Source: UBA4644 sp964646225
GTDB taxonomy: Bacteria > Bacillota > Clostridia > Oscillospirales > Butyricicoccaceae
Direction: 5' to 3'
Length of the DNA: 54,130 nt
NCBI GenBank assembly: GCA_964646225.1
Contig: CAZYAD010000005.1
Location: 1 to 54,130, forward strand
Positions 15,847-24,225 of the stretch are shown here, piece after piece (the stretch's first letter is position 1; every line of letters begins with the position of its first letter). Made by a program: the position numbers and the translations under genes. A model generated the notes under the pieces. It was given only the letters and a program-made list of their open reading frames with translations, did no database searches and had not been told where the DNA came from.

Positions 15847-16959
15847 TCAAAACATCCCTTTTGCGGCAGAAAGCGCTGCCAGGAATGCACGGATGTCCTC
15901 CTCCGTGGTTTCGGGACACAGGCTGACCCGGAGGGCCGCATCGGCATTTTTGCCGGATACCCGCATGGCGGTGAGCACATGGGACTTTTTCCCCCGGCTG
16001 CAGGCGGAGCCGCCGGAGACATAGATCCCCTGATCGGACAGCACCCGGATGTAGACCTCCGAACGGCCGGTGCAGGGGGACAGATTGACGATATGGGGTG
16101 CGCAGCCCGCGGGCGTGTTGATCCGGCAGCCCAGCGCCTCCGCGCCGGAAAGCAGCCGGTCCCGCAATGCCGCCATCCGGGCAGTGTCCTCCGCAAAATG
16201 GGCCATCCGCTCCCCGGCCGCCGCGGCAAAGGCGGCGATCTGCGGCATGGCCTCGGTGCCGGAACGCAGGCCGTTCTCCTGATTGCCGCCGTAGATCAGC
16301 GGAGACAGGTGCAGCCCCTCCCGGACATACAGTGCGCCACTGCCCTTGAGTCCGCCGATCTTGTGGGCCGAAAGGCTCATCAGGTCGATGCACTCCATGG
16401 GCAGCTCGATCTTACAGAAGGCCTGTACCGCATCCACATGGAGCAGCGCCCGGGGGCAGATCTCGTTCATGGCGGCGCGGAGCTCCCGCAGAGGGAGAAC
16501 CGCCCCGGTCTCGTTGCACACCGCCATCACGCTGACCAGACAGGTATCGGGGCGAAGCTGGACGCGAAGCGCCTCCGCCGTCAGGCTGCCGTCCCGCTCC
16601 GGGGCCGCCAGAGAGACGGTGAACTCCTGATTTTGCAGGGCCTTCAGGGTGTTGAGTGTGGCGTCATGCTCGATCTGGGTGGAGACGATGTGCCGTCCGA
16701 GGCCCCGCTGCTTCATGGCCGCGCCCCGGAGAGCGGTGTTGGTGCTTTCACTGCCGCCGGAGGTAAAGGTGATGCAGGACGGCCGGACGCCCAGCGCGTC
16801 GGCCACCGTCCTGCGGCTGGCATCCAGCAGCCCTCTGGCCCGGACGCCCCGGGCATGGAGGGAGCCGGGGTTTCCGAACTCCTCCATGGCGGCCAGTGCC
16901 GCCTGCCGGGCGCAGGGTAAAACGGCGGTGGTGGCGGCGTTGTCCAGATAATGATCCAT
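15847..16959 (-). CDS. Cysteine desulfurase (NifS/IscS family, ThiI partner)
   Basis: 370 residues, aminotransferase class V. MDHYLDNAATTAVLP N-terminus, FTSGGSESTN cofactor-binding loop, PLP-binding Lys200 in SLSAHKIGGLKG, and the persulfide Cys in VSGGSACSRGKK. It removes sulfur from cysteine as a persulfide. Position directly before thiI suggests it is the dedicated sulfur donor for tRNA thiolation, as NifZ is for ThiI in Bacillus, though a wider Fe-S role cannot be excluded. Only 2 bp separate it from glnS upstream. Confidence 0.93.
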   Translation of the reverse strand: MDHYLDNAATTAVLPCARQAALAAMEEFGNPGSLHARGVRARGLLDASRRTVADALGVRPSCITFTSGGSESTNTALRGAAMKQRGLGRHIVSTQIEHDATLNTLKALQNQEFTVSLAAPERDGSLTAEALRVQLRPDTCLVSVMAVCNETGAVLPLRELRAAMNEICPRALLHVDAVQAFCKIELPMECIDLMSLSAHKIGGLKGSGALYVREGLHLSPLIYGGNQENGLRSGTEAMPQIAAFAAAAGERMAHFAEDTARMAALRDRLLSGAEALGCRINTPAGCAPHIVNLSPCTGRSEVYIRVLSDQGIYVSGGSACSRGKKSHVLTAMRVSGKNADAALRVSLCPETTEEDIRAFLAALSAAKGMF

Positions 16960-16961
16960 AC

Positions 16962-18629
16962 TCAGAACTTCGCGCCCTTGAGCTCCACGGCCCGGTTAAA
17001 GACCAGATGCTCGGGGGTGCTGTCCCTGCTGTCCACGCAGAAATAGCCCTGCCGCAGGAACTGGAAGTCGGCAGGCGCCTGGACGCCCTTCAGAGAGGCC
17101 TCCACCTTGCAGCCCTTCAGCACCTCCAGCGAATGGGGGTTCAGGCAGGAGAGGAAGCCGCCCTCGGCGTTGTCCGGGTCGGCCTCGGTAAACAGGTTGT
17201 TGTAAATACGCACCTCCGCGTCGGCGGCGGTGGCGGCGTCCACCCAGTGGAGGGTCGCGCCCTTGACCTTGCGGCCGTCGGCGGGGTCGCCGCCCCGGGA
17301 TTCGGGATCATAGGTGGCATAGATCTCGGCCACACTGCCGTCCTCGTTCTTTTTACAGCCGGTACAGGTGATAAGATAGGCCCCCTTCAGGCGGCACTCG
17401 GGTCCGCCGGGATACAGGCGCTTGTACTTGGGCACAGGGGTCTCCAGAAAATCGTCGGCCTCCACATACAGCTCCCGGGAGAAGGTGACAGTATGTGTGC
17501 CGTCCTCGGGCTTGAGGGGATTATTCTCCACCTCCATGGTCTCGGACTGTCCCTCGGGATAGTTGGTAATCACCAGCTTGACGGGGCGCAGCACCGCCAT
17601 GACCCGGCGGGCATTGTCGTTGAGATCCTCCCGCAGGCAGTGCTCCAGAAAGCCGAACTCCACCGTGGAGGACACCTTTGCCACGCCGATGCGCTCGCAG
17701 AAATTGCGGATGGATGCAGGGGTGTAGCCCCGGCGGCGCAGACCGCACAGGGTGGGCATCCGGGGATCATCCCAGCCGGAGACATAGCCCTTTTCCACCA
17801 GCTCCCGCAGCTTGCGCTTGGACATGACGGTGTGGTCGATGCCCAGACGGGCAAACTCGATCTGCCGGGGCTTGGAGGGAACCGAGACATTGTCCCGCAC
17901 CCAGTTGTACAGCGGACGGTGGTCCTCGTACTCCAGAGAGCACAGGGAGTGAGTGATGCCCTCCAGCGCATCCTGGATGGGATGGGCGAAATCATACATG
18001 GGATAGATGCACCACTTGTCCCCCTGACGGTGGTGGTGGGCATACTTGATGCGATAGATCACCGGGTCGCGCATATTGAAATTGCCGCTTTCCAGGTCGA
18101 TCTTTGCCCGGAGGGTATATTTGCCCTCGGGGAACTCGCCGTTTTTCATCCGTTCGAACAGGTCGAGGGATTCCTCCATGGGGCGGTCACGCCAGGGAGA
18201 GCGGGCGGGGGTGGTGGTGTCGCCGCGATACTCCCGGAACTGCTCAGGGGTCAGCTCGCAGACATAGGCCAGTCCCTTGCGGATGAGCTCCACGGCAAAC
18301 GCATAGTCCTGTTCAAAATAGTCCGAGCCGTAGAGCATCTGATCCCAGTCAAAGCCCAGCCAGCGGATATCCTCCTGAATGGCGTCCACGAACTCCACAT
18401 CCTCCTTGGTGGGGTTGGTGTCGTCAAAGCGCAGGTTGCACTTGCCGCCAAACTTTTCTGCGGTGCCGAAATCGATGCACAGCGCCTTGCAGTGACCGAT
18501 GTGCAGATAGCCGTTCGGCTCCGGCGGGAAACGGGTGTGGACGGTTTTCCCTTCGAACTGGCCGCCGGCGGCCAGATCCTCCACAATGAATTCTTCAATA
18601 AAATTGGAGGTCTTGATCTCTTCAGACAT
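16962..18629 (-). CDS. glnS: Glutaminyl-tRNA synthetase
   Basis: 555 residues, class Ic synthetase. HIGH motif in FPPEPNGYLHIGHCKALCID, the glutamine-specific RFDDTNPTKEDVEFVDAI, and KMSKS-like VMSKRKLREL; the C-terminal beta-barrel anticodon domain is complete. It charges tRNA-Gln directly. Most Firmicutes lack GlnRS and use GatCAB transamidation, so its presence with a separate GluRS is noteworthy though known in Clostridia. It lies 25 bp after gltX. Confidence 0.96.
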   Translation of the reverse strand: MSEEIKTSNFIEEFIVEDLAAGGQFEGKTVHTRFPPEPNGYLHIGHCKALCIDFGTAEKFGGKCNLRFDDTNPTKEDVEFVDAIQEDIRWLGFDWDQMLYGSDYFEQDYAFAVELIRKGLAYVCELTPEQFREYRGDTTTPARSPWRDRPMEESLDLFERMKNGEFPEGKYTLRAKIDLESGNFNMRDPVIYRIKYAHHHRQGDKWCIYPMYDFAHPIQDALEGITHSLCSLEYEDHRPLYNWVRDNVSVPSKPRQIEFARLGIDHTVMSKRKLRELVEKGYVSGWDDPRMPTLCGLRRRGYTPASIRNFCERIGVAKVSSTVEFGFLEHCLREDLNDNARRVMAVLRPVKLVITNYPEGQSETMEVENNPLKPEDGTHTVTFSRELYVEADDFLETPVPKYKRLYPGGPECRLKGAYLITCTGCKKNEDGSVAEIYATYDPESRGGDPADGRKVKGATLHWVDAATAADAEVRIYNNLFTEADPDNAEGGFLSCLNPHSLEVLKGCKVEASLKGVQAPADFQFLRQGYFCVDSRDSTPEHLVFNRAVELKGAKF

Positions 18630-18654
18630 ATATAATCACTCCTGTTCGTTATAC

Positions 18655-20304
18655 TCAGAGGCTGGCCCGATAGCTTTCTAGGCGGCGGCGGCAGGTCTCC
18701 TGCCCCAGCAGGGACATGATGGCATGGAGATCGGGGGTGTTCTTCCGTCCGCAGACGGCCATGCGCACCACGGCGCTCACATCGCCCACATGGCCCCGGA
18801 ACCGCTGGGGCTCGGCCTTATAGGCCTTCATATCGGGGCTCATGCCCAGCGGCTCACAGACCGCCTTCATCTTGCCGAACCAGGTGTCCTTGTCGTCGGC
18901 GCAGTCCATCAGGGGCAGATAGGCGTCCAGCACCTGCTTCTGCAATTCCCGATCCAGCTCCAGCGTCTCCTCCAGCGAGAAGCTGTCATCAAAGAAATAG
19001 GCGGTATAGCCCGGGACATCCTTCCAGCGGAGGATATCCTTCCGGGGCTTTTTGCCGCCCCGGTCGATGGCAAACAGCGCCCGGGCATAGGCCGGATCGG
19101 CAGACAGTCGTCGGTAAAGCGCAGGGTCAAAGCGCTGCGCCCAGGCGGTGGCCAGATCATACACCTGTTCGGCGGTCATGCGGGAGATGACCTCTCCGGA
19201 GACAGAGTTCAGCTTGGCCAGGTCAAACAGTGCGCCGGAGGCGCTCATCTTGTTGAGCTTGAAGGGGAACTCGTTATAATGAGCCGTTTTGTTCTGTCGG
19301 CGCCAATCCTCAAAGTTGGAGTTGGCAATGGTCAGCAGATACTCCACCACCGCCTCGGCGGGATAGCCCTCCTCCACAAAGAAGTCCACGGCCGCCTCGG
19401 GATCCTTACGCTTGGAAAGCTTGCGGCGGGAGCCGTCCTCCTCCTTCATGATGGGGGAGACATGGGCATACTTGGGGGGCTTGAGGCCGCACAGCCAGAA
19501 CATTTGCAGGTGGATGGGCACCGAGGCGATCCACTCATCGGCCCGGATGACCTGATTGACCCGCATCAGGGTGTCATCCACGATATGGGCGAAGTGATAG
19601 GTGGGGATGCCGTCGCTCTTGAGCAGCACCACGTCCACAAAGTTGGCCTCCATCTCGATTTCGCCGCGGATGCCATCCCTGTACTTCACCCGGTCGCCGG
19701 GCTTTCCGGGAGAACGCATCCGCATCACATAGGGCTGTCCTGCCCGCAGCTTTTCCTCGATCTGCTCCAGTGTCAGGCTGCGGCAGCGGGCATAGTCGCC
19801 CCAGTAGCCGGGGGTGACGCCCTTCGCCTCCTGTCCGGCCCGCAGCTCGGCGATCTCCTCGGCAGAGCAGAAGCAGGGGTAGGCAAGGCCCTGCGCCACC
19901 AGCGCCTTGCAGAACACATGGTAATACTCGGCCCGATGGCTCTGGGTATAGGGGCCATAGTCCCCCGATTCGCTGTCATCGCCGGTAGCGCCCTCGTCAA
20001 AGGTGATGCCGAAATCCCGGAGCCCCCGGACGATCTGGCCCACCCCGCCGGCCACCTCCCGCTTTTTGTCGGTATCCTCAATGCGGAGGATCACCCGACC
20101 GCCGCCGGTGTGGGCGGTCCGCTCTCCCACCAGGGCAGTAAAGACGCCGCCGATATGCAGAAAGCCGGTGGGGCTGGGTGCAAAGCGGGTCACCGGAGCC
20201 CCCTCCTTCAGCGGGCGGGGCGGAAAGACCTCCTCCAGCAGCTGCTGAGGCGTCCGGGTCACATGGGGAAACAATAATTGTGCCAATTTCTCGTGATCGG
20301 TCAT
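18655..20304 (-). CDS. gltX: Glutamyl-tRNA synthetase
   Basis: 549 residues from ATG 20304, with AGGAGTG upstream. HIGH-type motif in TRFAPSPTGFLHIGG, VILRIEDTDKKRE, and KMSKS motif RKLSKRKDPEA. An N-terminal extension of about 40 residues (MTDHEKLAQLLFPHVTRTPQ) precedes the catalytic domain. First gene of the long minus-strand directon and directly behind a good promoter (20360-20388). The leader is only about 50 nt, too short for a T-box. Confidence 0.95.
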   Translation of the reverse strand: MTDHEKLAQLLFPHVTRTPQQLLEEVFPPRPLKEGAPVTRFAPSPTGFLHIGGVFTALVGERTAHTGGGRVILRIEDTDKKREVAGGVGQIVRGLRDFGITFDEGATGDDSESGDYGPYTQSHRAEYYHVFCKALVAQGLAYPCFCSAEEIAELRAGQEAKGVTPGYWGDYARCRSLTLEQIEEKLRAGQPYVMRMRSPGKPGDRVKYRDGIRGEIEMEANFVDVVLLKSDGIPTYHFAHIVDDTLMRVNQVIRADEWIASVPIHLQMFWLCGLKPPKYAHVSPIMKEEDGSRRKLSKRKDPEAAVDFFVEEGYPAEAVVEYLLTIANSNFEDWRRQNKTAHYNEFPFKLNKMSASGALFDLAKLNSVSGEVISRMTAEQVYDLATAWAQRFDPALYRRLSADPAYARALFAIDRGGKKPRKDILRWKDVPGYTAYFFDDSFSLEETLELDRELQKQVLDAYLPLMDCADDKDTWFGKMKAVCEPLGMSPDMKAYKAEPQRFRGHVGDVSAVVRMAVCGRKNTPDLHAIMSLLGQETCRRRLESYRASL

Positions 20305-20359
20305 GGATTTATCACTCCTGCAAGAAAAAATCTGCATACTTCTCGTATTTTATCCCTTA

Positions 20360-20388
20360 ATTATAGCCTGTTTTCCTTCAGGATGCAA
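20360..20388 (-). promoter_or_regulatory. Promoter of the gltX-glnS-...-rlmH directon
   Basis: Minus-strand TTGCAT (20383-20388), 17-bp spacer, TATAAT (20360-20365), about 55 bp upstream of gltX. No terminator hairpin is evident between here and rlmH at 5947, so read-through of the whole 14-kb block is possible, with internal promoters such as that before murA. Confidence 0.75.
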
Positions 20389-20427
20389 GTAAAAGCGCAA
20401 AAAATCCCCTTCTCCCGCGCATCACGC

Positions 20428-20457
20428 AAAAAAGCTCCATGGGAACCCCCATGGAGC
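20428..20457 (-). terminator. Intrinsic terminator of the clp gene
   Basis: 10-bp perfect stem (arms 20434-20443 and 20448-20457, 4-nt loop) followed on the minus strand by six T at 20428-20433. It lies 140 bp past the Clp ATPase stop. The 292-bp gap 20305-20596 otherwise holds the gltX promoter and a short GC dyad; I see no gene. Confidence 0.85.
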
Positions 20458-20596
20458 ACGGCCCTGCCGCCGGAAAAGCATCGCGTCCCCGCGTTTACCC
20501 TTTTTTCTTACCTCCTGCATTGATTATGAGGGGCGGATCGCCTCAAAACGCGCCTGCGGGCGCAGGGTGTGGGGCAAGGCCCACAGGCTCCGGCCC

Positions 20597-22756
20597 TCAT
20601 CCCACCGCCGCAGGTGTCTCCCACAAAAGCTGCGGGCCACCCTCTCCGGCAATGAGCCGTACCTCTCCCGCCGCCGTTCCGGTTAAAATGGCGGCGGCCA
20701 GCGGATCCTCCACCTGCCGTTCCACCAGCTGCCGCAGGGGCCGCGCCCCCAGACGGCTCTCCCGGCAGCGCTCCAGCAGCTGCTCCTCCGCCTGTTCATT
20801 CCAGGACAGGACGATCCCCCGCCGGAGGCATCTTTCCGCCAGCTCCTCCAGCTGCCGCCGCAGGATGACGCCCAGCGCCTCCCGGCTCAGGGGCTGAAAC
20901 ACTGCCACGCCGTCCAGACGGCCCAGCAGCTCGGGGCGCAGGGCCTGCCGCACCGCCGCCAGCACACTCTCCCGGCGGCTCCCGCCGTCCCGGACAAAGC
21001 CCGGCGTCTGCCGTCCCGCGCTTTCGCTGCCCAGATTGGAGGTGAGCAGGATCACCGTCTCCCGAAAGCTGACCGAGGCCCCCGTGCCGTCGGTAAGGCA
21101 GCCCTCCTCCAGCATTTGCAGCAGCACATTAAGCACCTCCGGATGGGCCTTTTCCACCTCGTCCAGCAGCACTACGCTGGCAGGGCGGGCCTTGACCCGT
21201 TCGGTGAGCTGTCCTCCCTCTCCGTAGCCCACATACCCCGGCGGTGCGCCGATGAGCCGGGAGACTGCGTGCTTTTCCAGATATTCGCTCATGTCCAGCC
21301 GGATCAGCCCGCCGCCCTCGGGAAACAGCCCCTCCGCCAGTCCCCGGGCCAGACTGGTCTTGCCCACGCCGCTGGGGCCGCACAGCAAAAACGCGCCCCG
21401 GGGGCGATCCTGCGCCGGAAAGGCGCTGCGGCGCACCATGGCCCGGGCCACCTGCGAGACCGCCTCCGGCTGTCCCACCACCCGGTCGGAAAGCAGCTCC
21501 TCCAGCGCCAGCACCCGCTGCCGCCAGGCGTGGTCGCCGTCCTCCCAGCCGCCCCGCAGAAGTGCAGCCACCCGGCGTACCTGCGCCCCGGTCACCTGTT
21601 CCGCCCGCTCCATGGCCGCCCGGGCGGCGGCCTCATCCAGCAGATCCACCGATCGGTCCGGGTCGGCCCGCCCCGGCATGCACCGGGCGGAAAGGGCCGC
21701 TGCCGCCGCAAGGGCCTCCTCGGTGATAGGCAGTCCGTGGTGCCGCTCATAGCCCGGACGCAGCGCCCGCAGGATGTGCGCCGTCTCCTCCGGGTTGGTC
21801 TCCCGCAGCCGGATGGGCTGAAACCGACGGGCCAGGGCGCCGTCCCGGCTGATGTATTTCTGATACTCCGGCCCGGTGGTGGCGCCGATGACCCGCAGCT
21901 CTCCCCGGGCCAGTTCGGGCTTGAGCAGATTTCCGGCGTCGATGGCTCCCTCGGCCGAGCCCGCGCCGCAGACGGTGTGCAGCTCGTCCAGAAAGAGGAT
22001 CACATCCCCGGCAGCCCGCACCTCCCGCAAAACGGCCCGCACTCGCTCCTCAAACTCTCCCCGGTACTTGGTGCCCGCCACCATGCCGGAAAGCTGCAGC
22101 GACACCAGCCGTCTGCCTGCCAGCGGCGGCGGAACACTGCCCTCCGCGATGCGCTGAGCCAGCCCCTCCACCAGCGCCGTTTTGCCCACACCGGCGGGGC
22201 CCAGCAGCACCGGATTGCCCTTCTGTCGGCGGCAGAGGATCTGCATCATCCGCTCCAGCGCCTCCTCCCGGCAGGTCACCGGATCGTACCCGCCTGCGGC
22301 GGCCCGGGCAGTCATGTCCTCGCCGAATTGCAGGGTCAGCTTCAGCTCCCGGCGGGAGACCGGCTGGGCAGCGCACTCCTCCCGCAGACGGCACAGCAGC
22401 GCCGCGCCCTCCGGGCCGCACCCCTCCAGCAGCGCCTCCCCGGCGGGCGTCCGTGCCAGCGCCGCCAGCAGCCAGCGGGCCGTGATGATCCCGTGGGGCG
22501 CTGCCAGTGCCGCTGCCTGCCGGATGCAAGCCGCTCCTTCCGGTGTCAGGGCAGAGGGCCCCTGCTCCGCCTCCTCCGCCTCCGGACAGCGCTGCCGCAC
22601 CCGGGCCTCCGCCATCCGGCACAAACGGGGCTCCTCCTGCTGCAGGGCTCCCAGCAGCAGCTGCTCCGGCCCGATGGCCGGATTTCCCAGCCGCCGCGCC
22701 GCATGATAGGCGTTAATCAGCGCCCGCTGTCCGCTCTGCGAAAACCGATGCTCCAT
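20597..22756 (-). CDS. Clp/Hsp100 AAA+ ATPase lacking the middle domain
   Basis: 719 residues against about 810 for ClpC. A divergent Clp N-domain (1-130), AAA1 with Walker A GPAGVGKT (186-193) and Walker B VILFLDELH (about 252-260), AAA2 with GPSGVGKT (460-467), VVLLDEVEKAHPE and the pore region GAPPGYVGYGEGG. Only about 45 residues join AAA1 to AAA2, so the coiled-coil UVR/M-domain of ClpC is absent. The ClpP-docking (I/L)GF loop appears as PGF after TSNLGSESAGRQT; whether it docks ClpP is uncertain. Unfoldase or disaggregase; no clpP nearby. Its ATG overlaps the stop of the 35-codon gene upstream by one base. Confidence 0.88.
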   Translation of the reverse strand: MEHRFSQSGQRALINAYHAARRLGNPAIGPEQLLLGALQQEEPRLCRMAEARVRQRCPEAEEAEQGPSALTPEGAACIRQAAALAAPHGIITARWLLAALARTPAGEALLEGCGPEGAALLCRLREECAAQPVSRRELKLTLQFGEDMTARAAAGGYDPVTCREEALERMMQILCRRQKGNPVLLGPAGVGKTALVEGLAQRIAEGSVPPPLAGRRLVSLQLSGMVAGTKYRGEFEERVRAVLREVRAAGDVILFLDELHTVCGAGSAEGAIDAGNLLKPELARGELRVIGATTGPEYQKYISRDGALARRFQPIRLRETNPEETAHILRALRPGYERHHGLPITEEALAAAAALSARCMPGRADPDRSVDLLDEAAARAAMERAEQVTGAQVRRVAALLRGGWEDGDHAWRQRVLALEELLSDRVVGQPEAVSQVARAMVRRSAFPAQDRPRGAFLLCGPSGVGKTSLARGLAEGLFPEGGGLIRLDMSEYLEKHAVSRLIGAPPGYVGYGEGGQLTERVKARPASVVLLDEVEKAHPEVLNVLLQMLEEGCLTDGTGASVSFRETVILLTSNLGSESAGRQTPGFVRDGGSRRESVLAAVRQALRPELLGRLDGVAVFQPLSREALGVILRRQLEELAERCLRRGIVLSWNEQAEEQLLERCRESRLGARPLRQLVERQVEDPLAAAILTGTAAGEVRLIAGEGGPQLLWETPAAVG

Positions 22757-22863
22757 CAGCTTTTCACCTGCGGCGGCGCAAAGCGATCCCCGTGCTGGGT
22801 GGACATGGTCATATGATTGTCCCGGGGGCGCAGCTCCTCGGCCTCTTTGGGTTCCTTTTTCAT
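22756..22863 (-). CDS. Small charged protein coupled to the Clp ATPase
   Basis: 35 codons encoding a hydrophilic peptide (MKKEPKEAEELRPRDNHMTM then 15 residues ending PPQVKS). ATG 22863 has GAGGTGA a few bases upstream. Its TGA overlaps the Clp ATG in TGATG, so translation is probably coupled. No membrane segment, no known motif. It could be a Clp adaptor, a substrate tag or simply a leader peptide; I do not recognise it. Confidence 0.5.
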   Translation of the reverse strand: MKKEPKEAEELRPRDNHMTMSTQHGDRFAPPQVKS

Positions 22864-22935
22864 CAAAATCACCTCGTCCATAGCCTGTCCGAAAAATCTC
22901 CGATTATTTCTCTGCTGATTTCGGGAAATACCCTA

Positions 22936-22963
22936 TTGAATTTTTTTATTTTTCTGTTAGAAT
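22936..22963 (+). promoter_or_regulatory. Promoter of the ferredoxin gene
   Basis: TTGAAT (22936-22941), 16-bp T-rich spacer, TAGAAT (22958-22963) with an extended TGT before it. About 33 bp upstream of the ferredoxin ATG; a strong GGAGGTG ribosome binding site follows. The 132-bp divergent gap to the Clp unit is AT-rich, unlike its surroundings. Confidence 0.7.
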
Positions 22964-22995
22964 AGAGGAAGATCAATTATGGAGGTGCTTTTCTT

Positions 22996-23166
22996 ATGGC
23001 ATACAAAATCACTGATGGCTGCGTTGGCTGCGGTACCTGCGCCGGCGCTTGCCCCGTTGGCGCGATCAAGGACGCCGGCGGCAAGTACGAGATCGATGAG
23101 AACGCCTGCGTGAGCTGCGGTACCTGCGCCGGCGCTTGCCCCATGGGCGCGATCGTCGAGGGCTAA
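22996..23166 (+). CDS. 2[4Fe-4S] ferredoxin, clostridial type
   Basis: 56 residues, the typical length of clostridial ferredoxins. Two CxxCxxCxxxCP motifs: CVGCGTCAGACP (residues 9-20) and CVSCGTCAGACP (38-49), each binding four-iron clusters with one ligand exchanged between halves. A low-potential electron carrier for pyruvate:ferredoxin oxidoreductase, hydrogenase and the bifurcating Bcd-Etf complex encoded at 1-2595. Monocistronic: own promoter, strong ribosome binding site, and a terminator 14 bp after the stop. The two cluster motifs share a 29-nt identical DNA stretch. Confidence 0.95.
   Translation: MAYKITDGCVGCGTCAGACPVGAIKDAGGKYEIDENACVSCGTCAGACPMGAIVEG
23027..23142 (+). repeat. 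29-nt direct repeat inside the ferredoxin gene
   Basis: 23027-23055 and 23114-23142 are identical over 29 nt (start GCTGCGGTACCTGCGCC), followed after three differing bases by a further shared GGCGCGATC. Offset 87 bp, i.e. 29 codons, matching the two-fold symmetry of the protein. Synonymous sites are also identical, more than protein constraint requires. Confidence 0.85.
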
Positions 23167-23179
23167 GCAATTTGACCCG

Positions 23180-23217
23180 AAAACGCGTTTTGCTTTGTGC
23201 AAAACGCGTTTTTTCTT
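23180..23217 (+). terminator. Intrinsic terminator of the ferredoxin gene
   Basis: Perfect 14-bp stem (arms 23180-23193 and 23199-23212) with a TTTGT loop, followed by a T-rich tract. The arms contain AAAACGCGTTTT, itself palindromic. It isolates the ferredoxin transcript from moxR downstream. Confidence 0.9.
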
Positions 23218-23238
23218 TTCTTTTCGTCAGAACTGTGC

Positions 23239-23244
23239 TATACT
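23239..23244 (+). promoter_or_regulatory. Extended -10 promoter before the MoxR operon
   Basis: TATACT preceded by CTGTGC, 40 bp upstream of the moxR ATG and just past the ferredoxin terminator. No convincing -35 at 16-18 bp. The 12-mer CTGTGCTATACT is found again in the flavodoxin promoter at about 40993. Confidence 0.5.
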
Positions 23245-23283
23245 TTATCACGATAAAATTCAATACAAAGGAAGGTCCCGCAT

Positions 23284-24225
23284 ATGGAAACCACCCGCTT
23301 CACCCAATACTGCAACGCTGTCGTTGAAAACTGCTCCCGGGTCATCGTAGGCAAGGAGGAGGTCATCCGCCGCGTGCTCACCTGCTTCGTCTGCTCCGGT
23401 CATGTGCTGCTGGAGGATGTGCCCGGCACCGGCAAGACCATGCTGCTGCGCGCCTTTGCAAAGACCGTCGGCGGCGGCTTCAAGCGCATCCAGTTCACCC
23501 CCGACCTGCTGCCCTCCGACCTGACGGGCATCAACTATTATGACCAGAAGCAGGGCGAGTTCCGCTTCCGCCCCGGCCCTCTGTTCTCCAACATCGTCCT
23601 GGCGGACGAGATCAACCGGGCCACCCCCCGCACCCAGTCCTCCCTGCTGGAGGCCATGGAGGAGCGGCAGATTACGGTGGACGGCGTCACCACCCCGCTG
23701 GAGGAGCCCTTTCTGGTGATGGCCACCCAGAACCCCCTGGAATCCTACGGCACCTTTCCCCTGCCGGAAGCCCAGACCGACCGCTTTTTCATGCGCCTGC
23801 GGCTGGGCTATATGACCCGGGAGCAGGAGCTTTCCGTCCTGGGGCGGAAAAGCGCTCCCGCGCTGATCGAGGAGCTGGAGCAGGTCGTTTCGGCAGAGGA
23901 AACCGCCTGGATCAAGGCCCACTACCGGGAGGTGCAGGTCTCTCCTGCTGTGGCGGGCTATCTGATGGACATCATCTCCGCCACCCGGTATGAGAGCCGC
24001 TTCCTCTCCGGCGTCTCCACCCGCGGCGCCATCGCCCTGTATCAGGCGGCTCAGGTAACGGCGGCCTTTGCCGGGCGGGACTATGTGATCCCGGAGGATG
24101 TGCGGGAGATGGCTCCCTGGGTGCTGGCCCACCGGGTGAGCACCGGCACCGCACATACCCAGGACGCCGAAAAGCTGCTGGACGAGGTGCTGGAGCGCGT
24201 TCCCGTCCCCACCGAGGCCCTCTGA
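23284..24225 (+). CDS. MoxR-family AAA+ ATPase
   Basis: 313 residues. Walker A in LLEDVPGTGKTMLLRAFAK, the MoxR hallmark FRFRPGPLFSNIVLADEINR with Walker B, and sensor region MATQNPLESYGTFPLPEAQ; a C-terminal lid domain follows with FLSGVSTRGAIALYQAAQ. MoxR proteins act as chaperones that insert metals or mature partner proteins, usually with a DUF58/VWA partner. Here DUF58 and DUF4129 genes follow with overlapping stops and starts (TGATG, then GTGA). The partner substrate is unknown. Confidence 0.93.
   Translation: METTRFTQYCNAVVENCSRVIVGKEEVIRRVLTCFVCSGHVLLEDVPGTGKTMLLRAFAKTVGGGFKRIQFTPDLLPSDLTGINYYDQKQGEFRFRPGPLFSNIVLADEINRATPRTQSSLLEAMEERQITVDGVTTPLEEPFLVMATQNPLESYGTFPLPEAQTDRFFMRLRLGYMTREQELSVLGRKSAPALIEELEQVVSAEETAWIKAHYREVQVSPAVAGYLMDIISATRYESRFLSGVSTRGAIALYQAAQVTAAFAGRDYVIPEDVREMAPWVLAHRVSTGTAHTQDAEKLLDEVLERVPVPTEAL

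Noticed and set aside
20305..20360. T-box leader before gltX
   Set aside because: Only about 50 nt separate the predicted transcription start from the ATG, with no specifier stem or T-box sequence.
20433..20531. Short minus-strand frame with AGGAGG near its start, between clp and gltX
   Set aside because: It runs straight through the terminator stem, has no spacing between Shine-Dalgarno-like sequence and a start codon, and its product has no plausible features.
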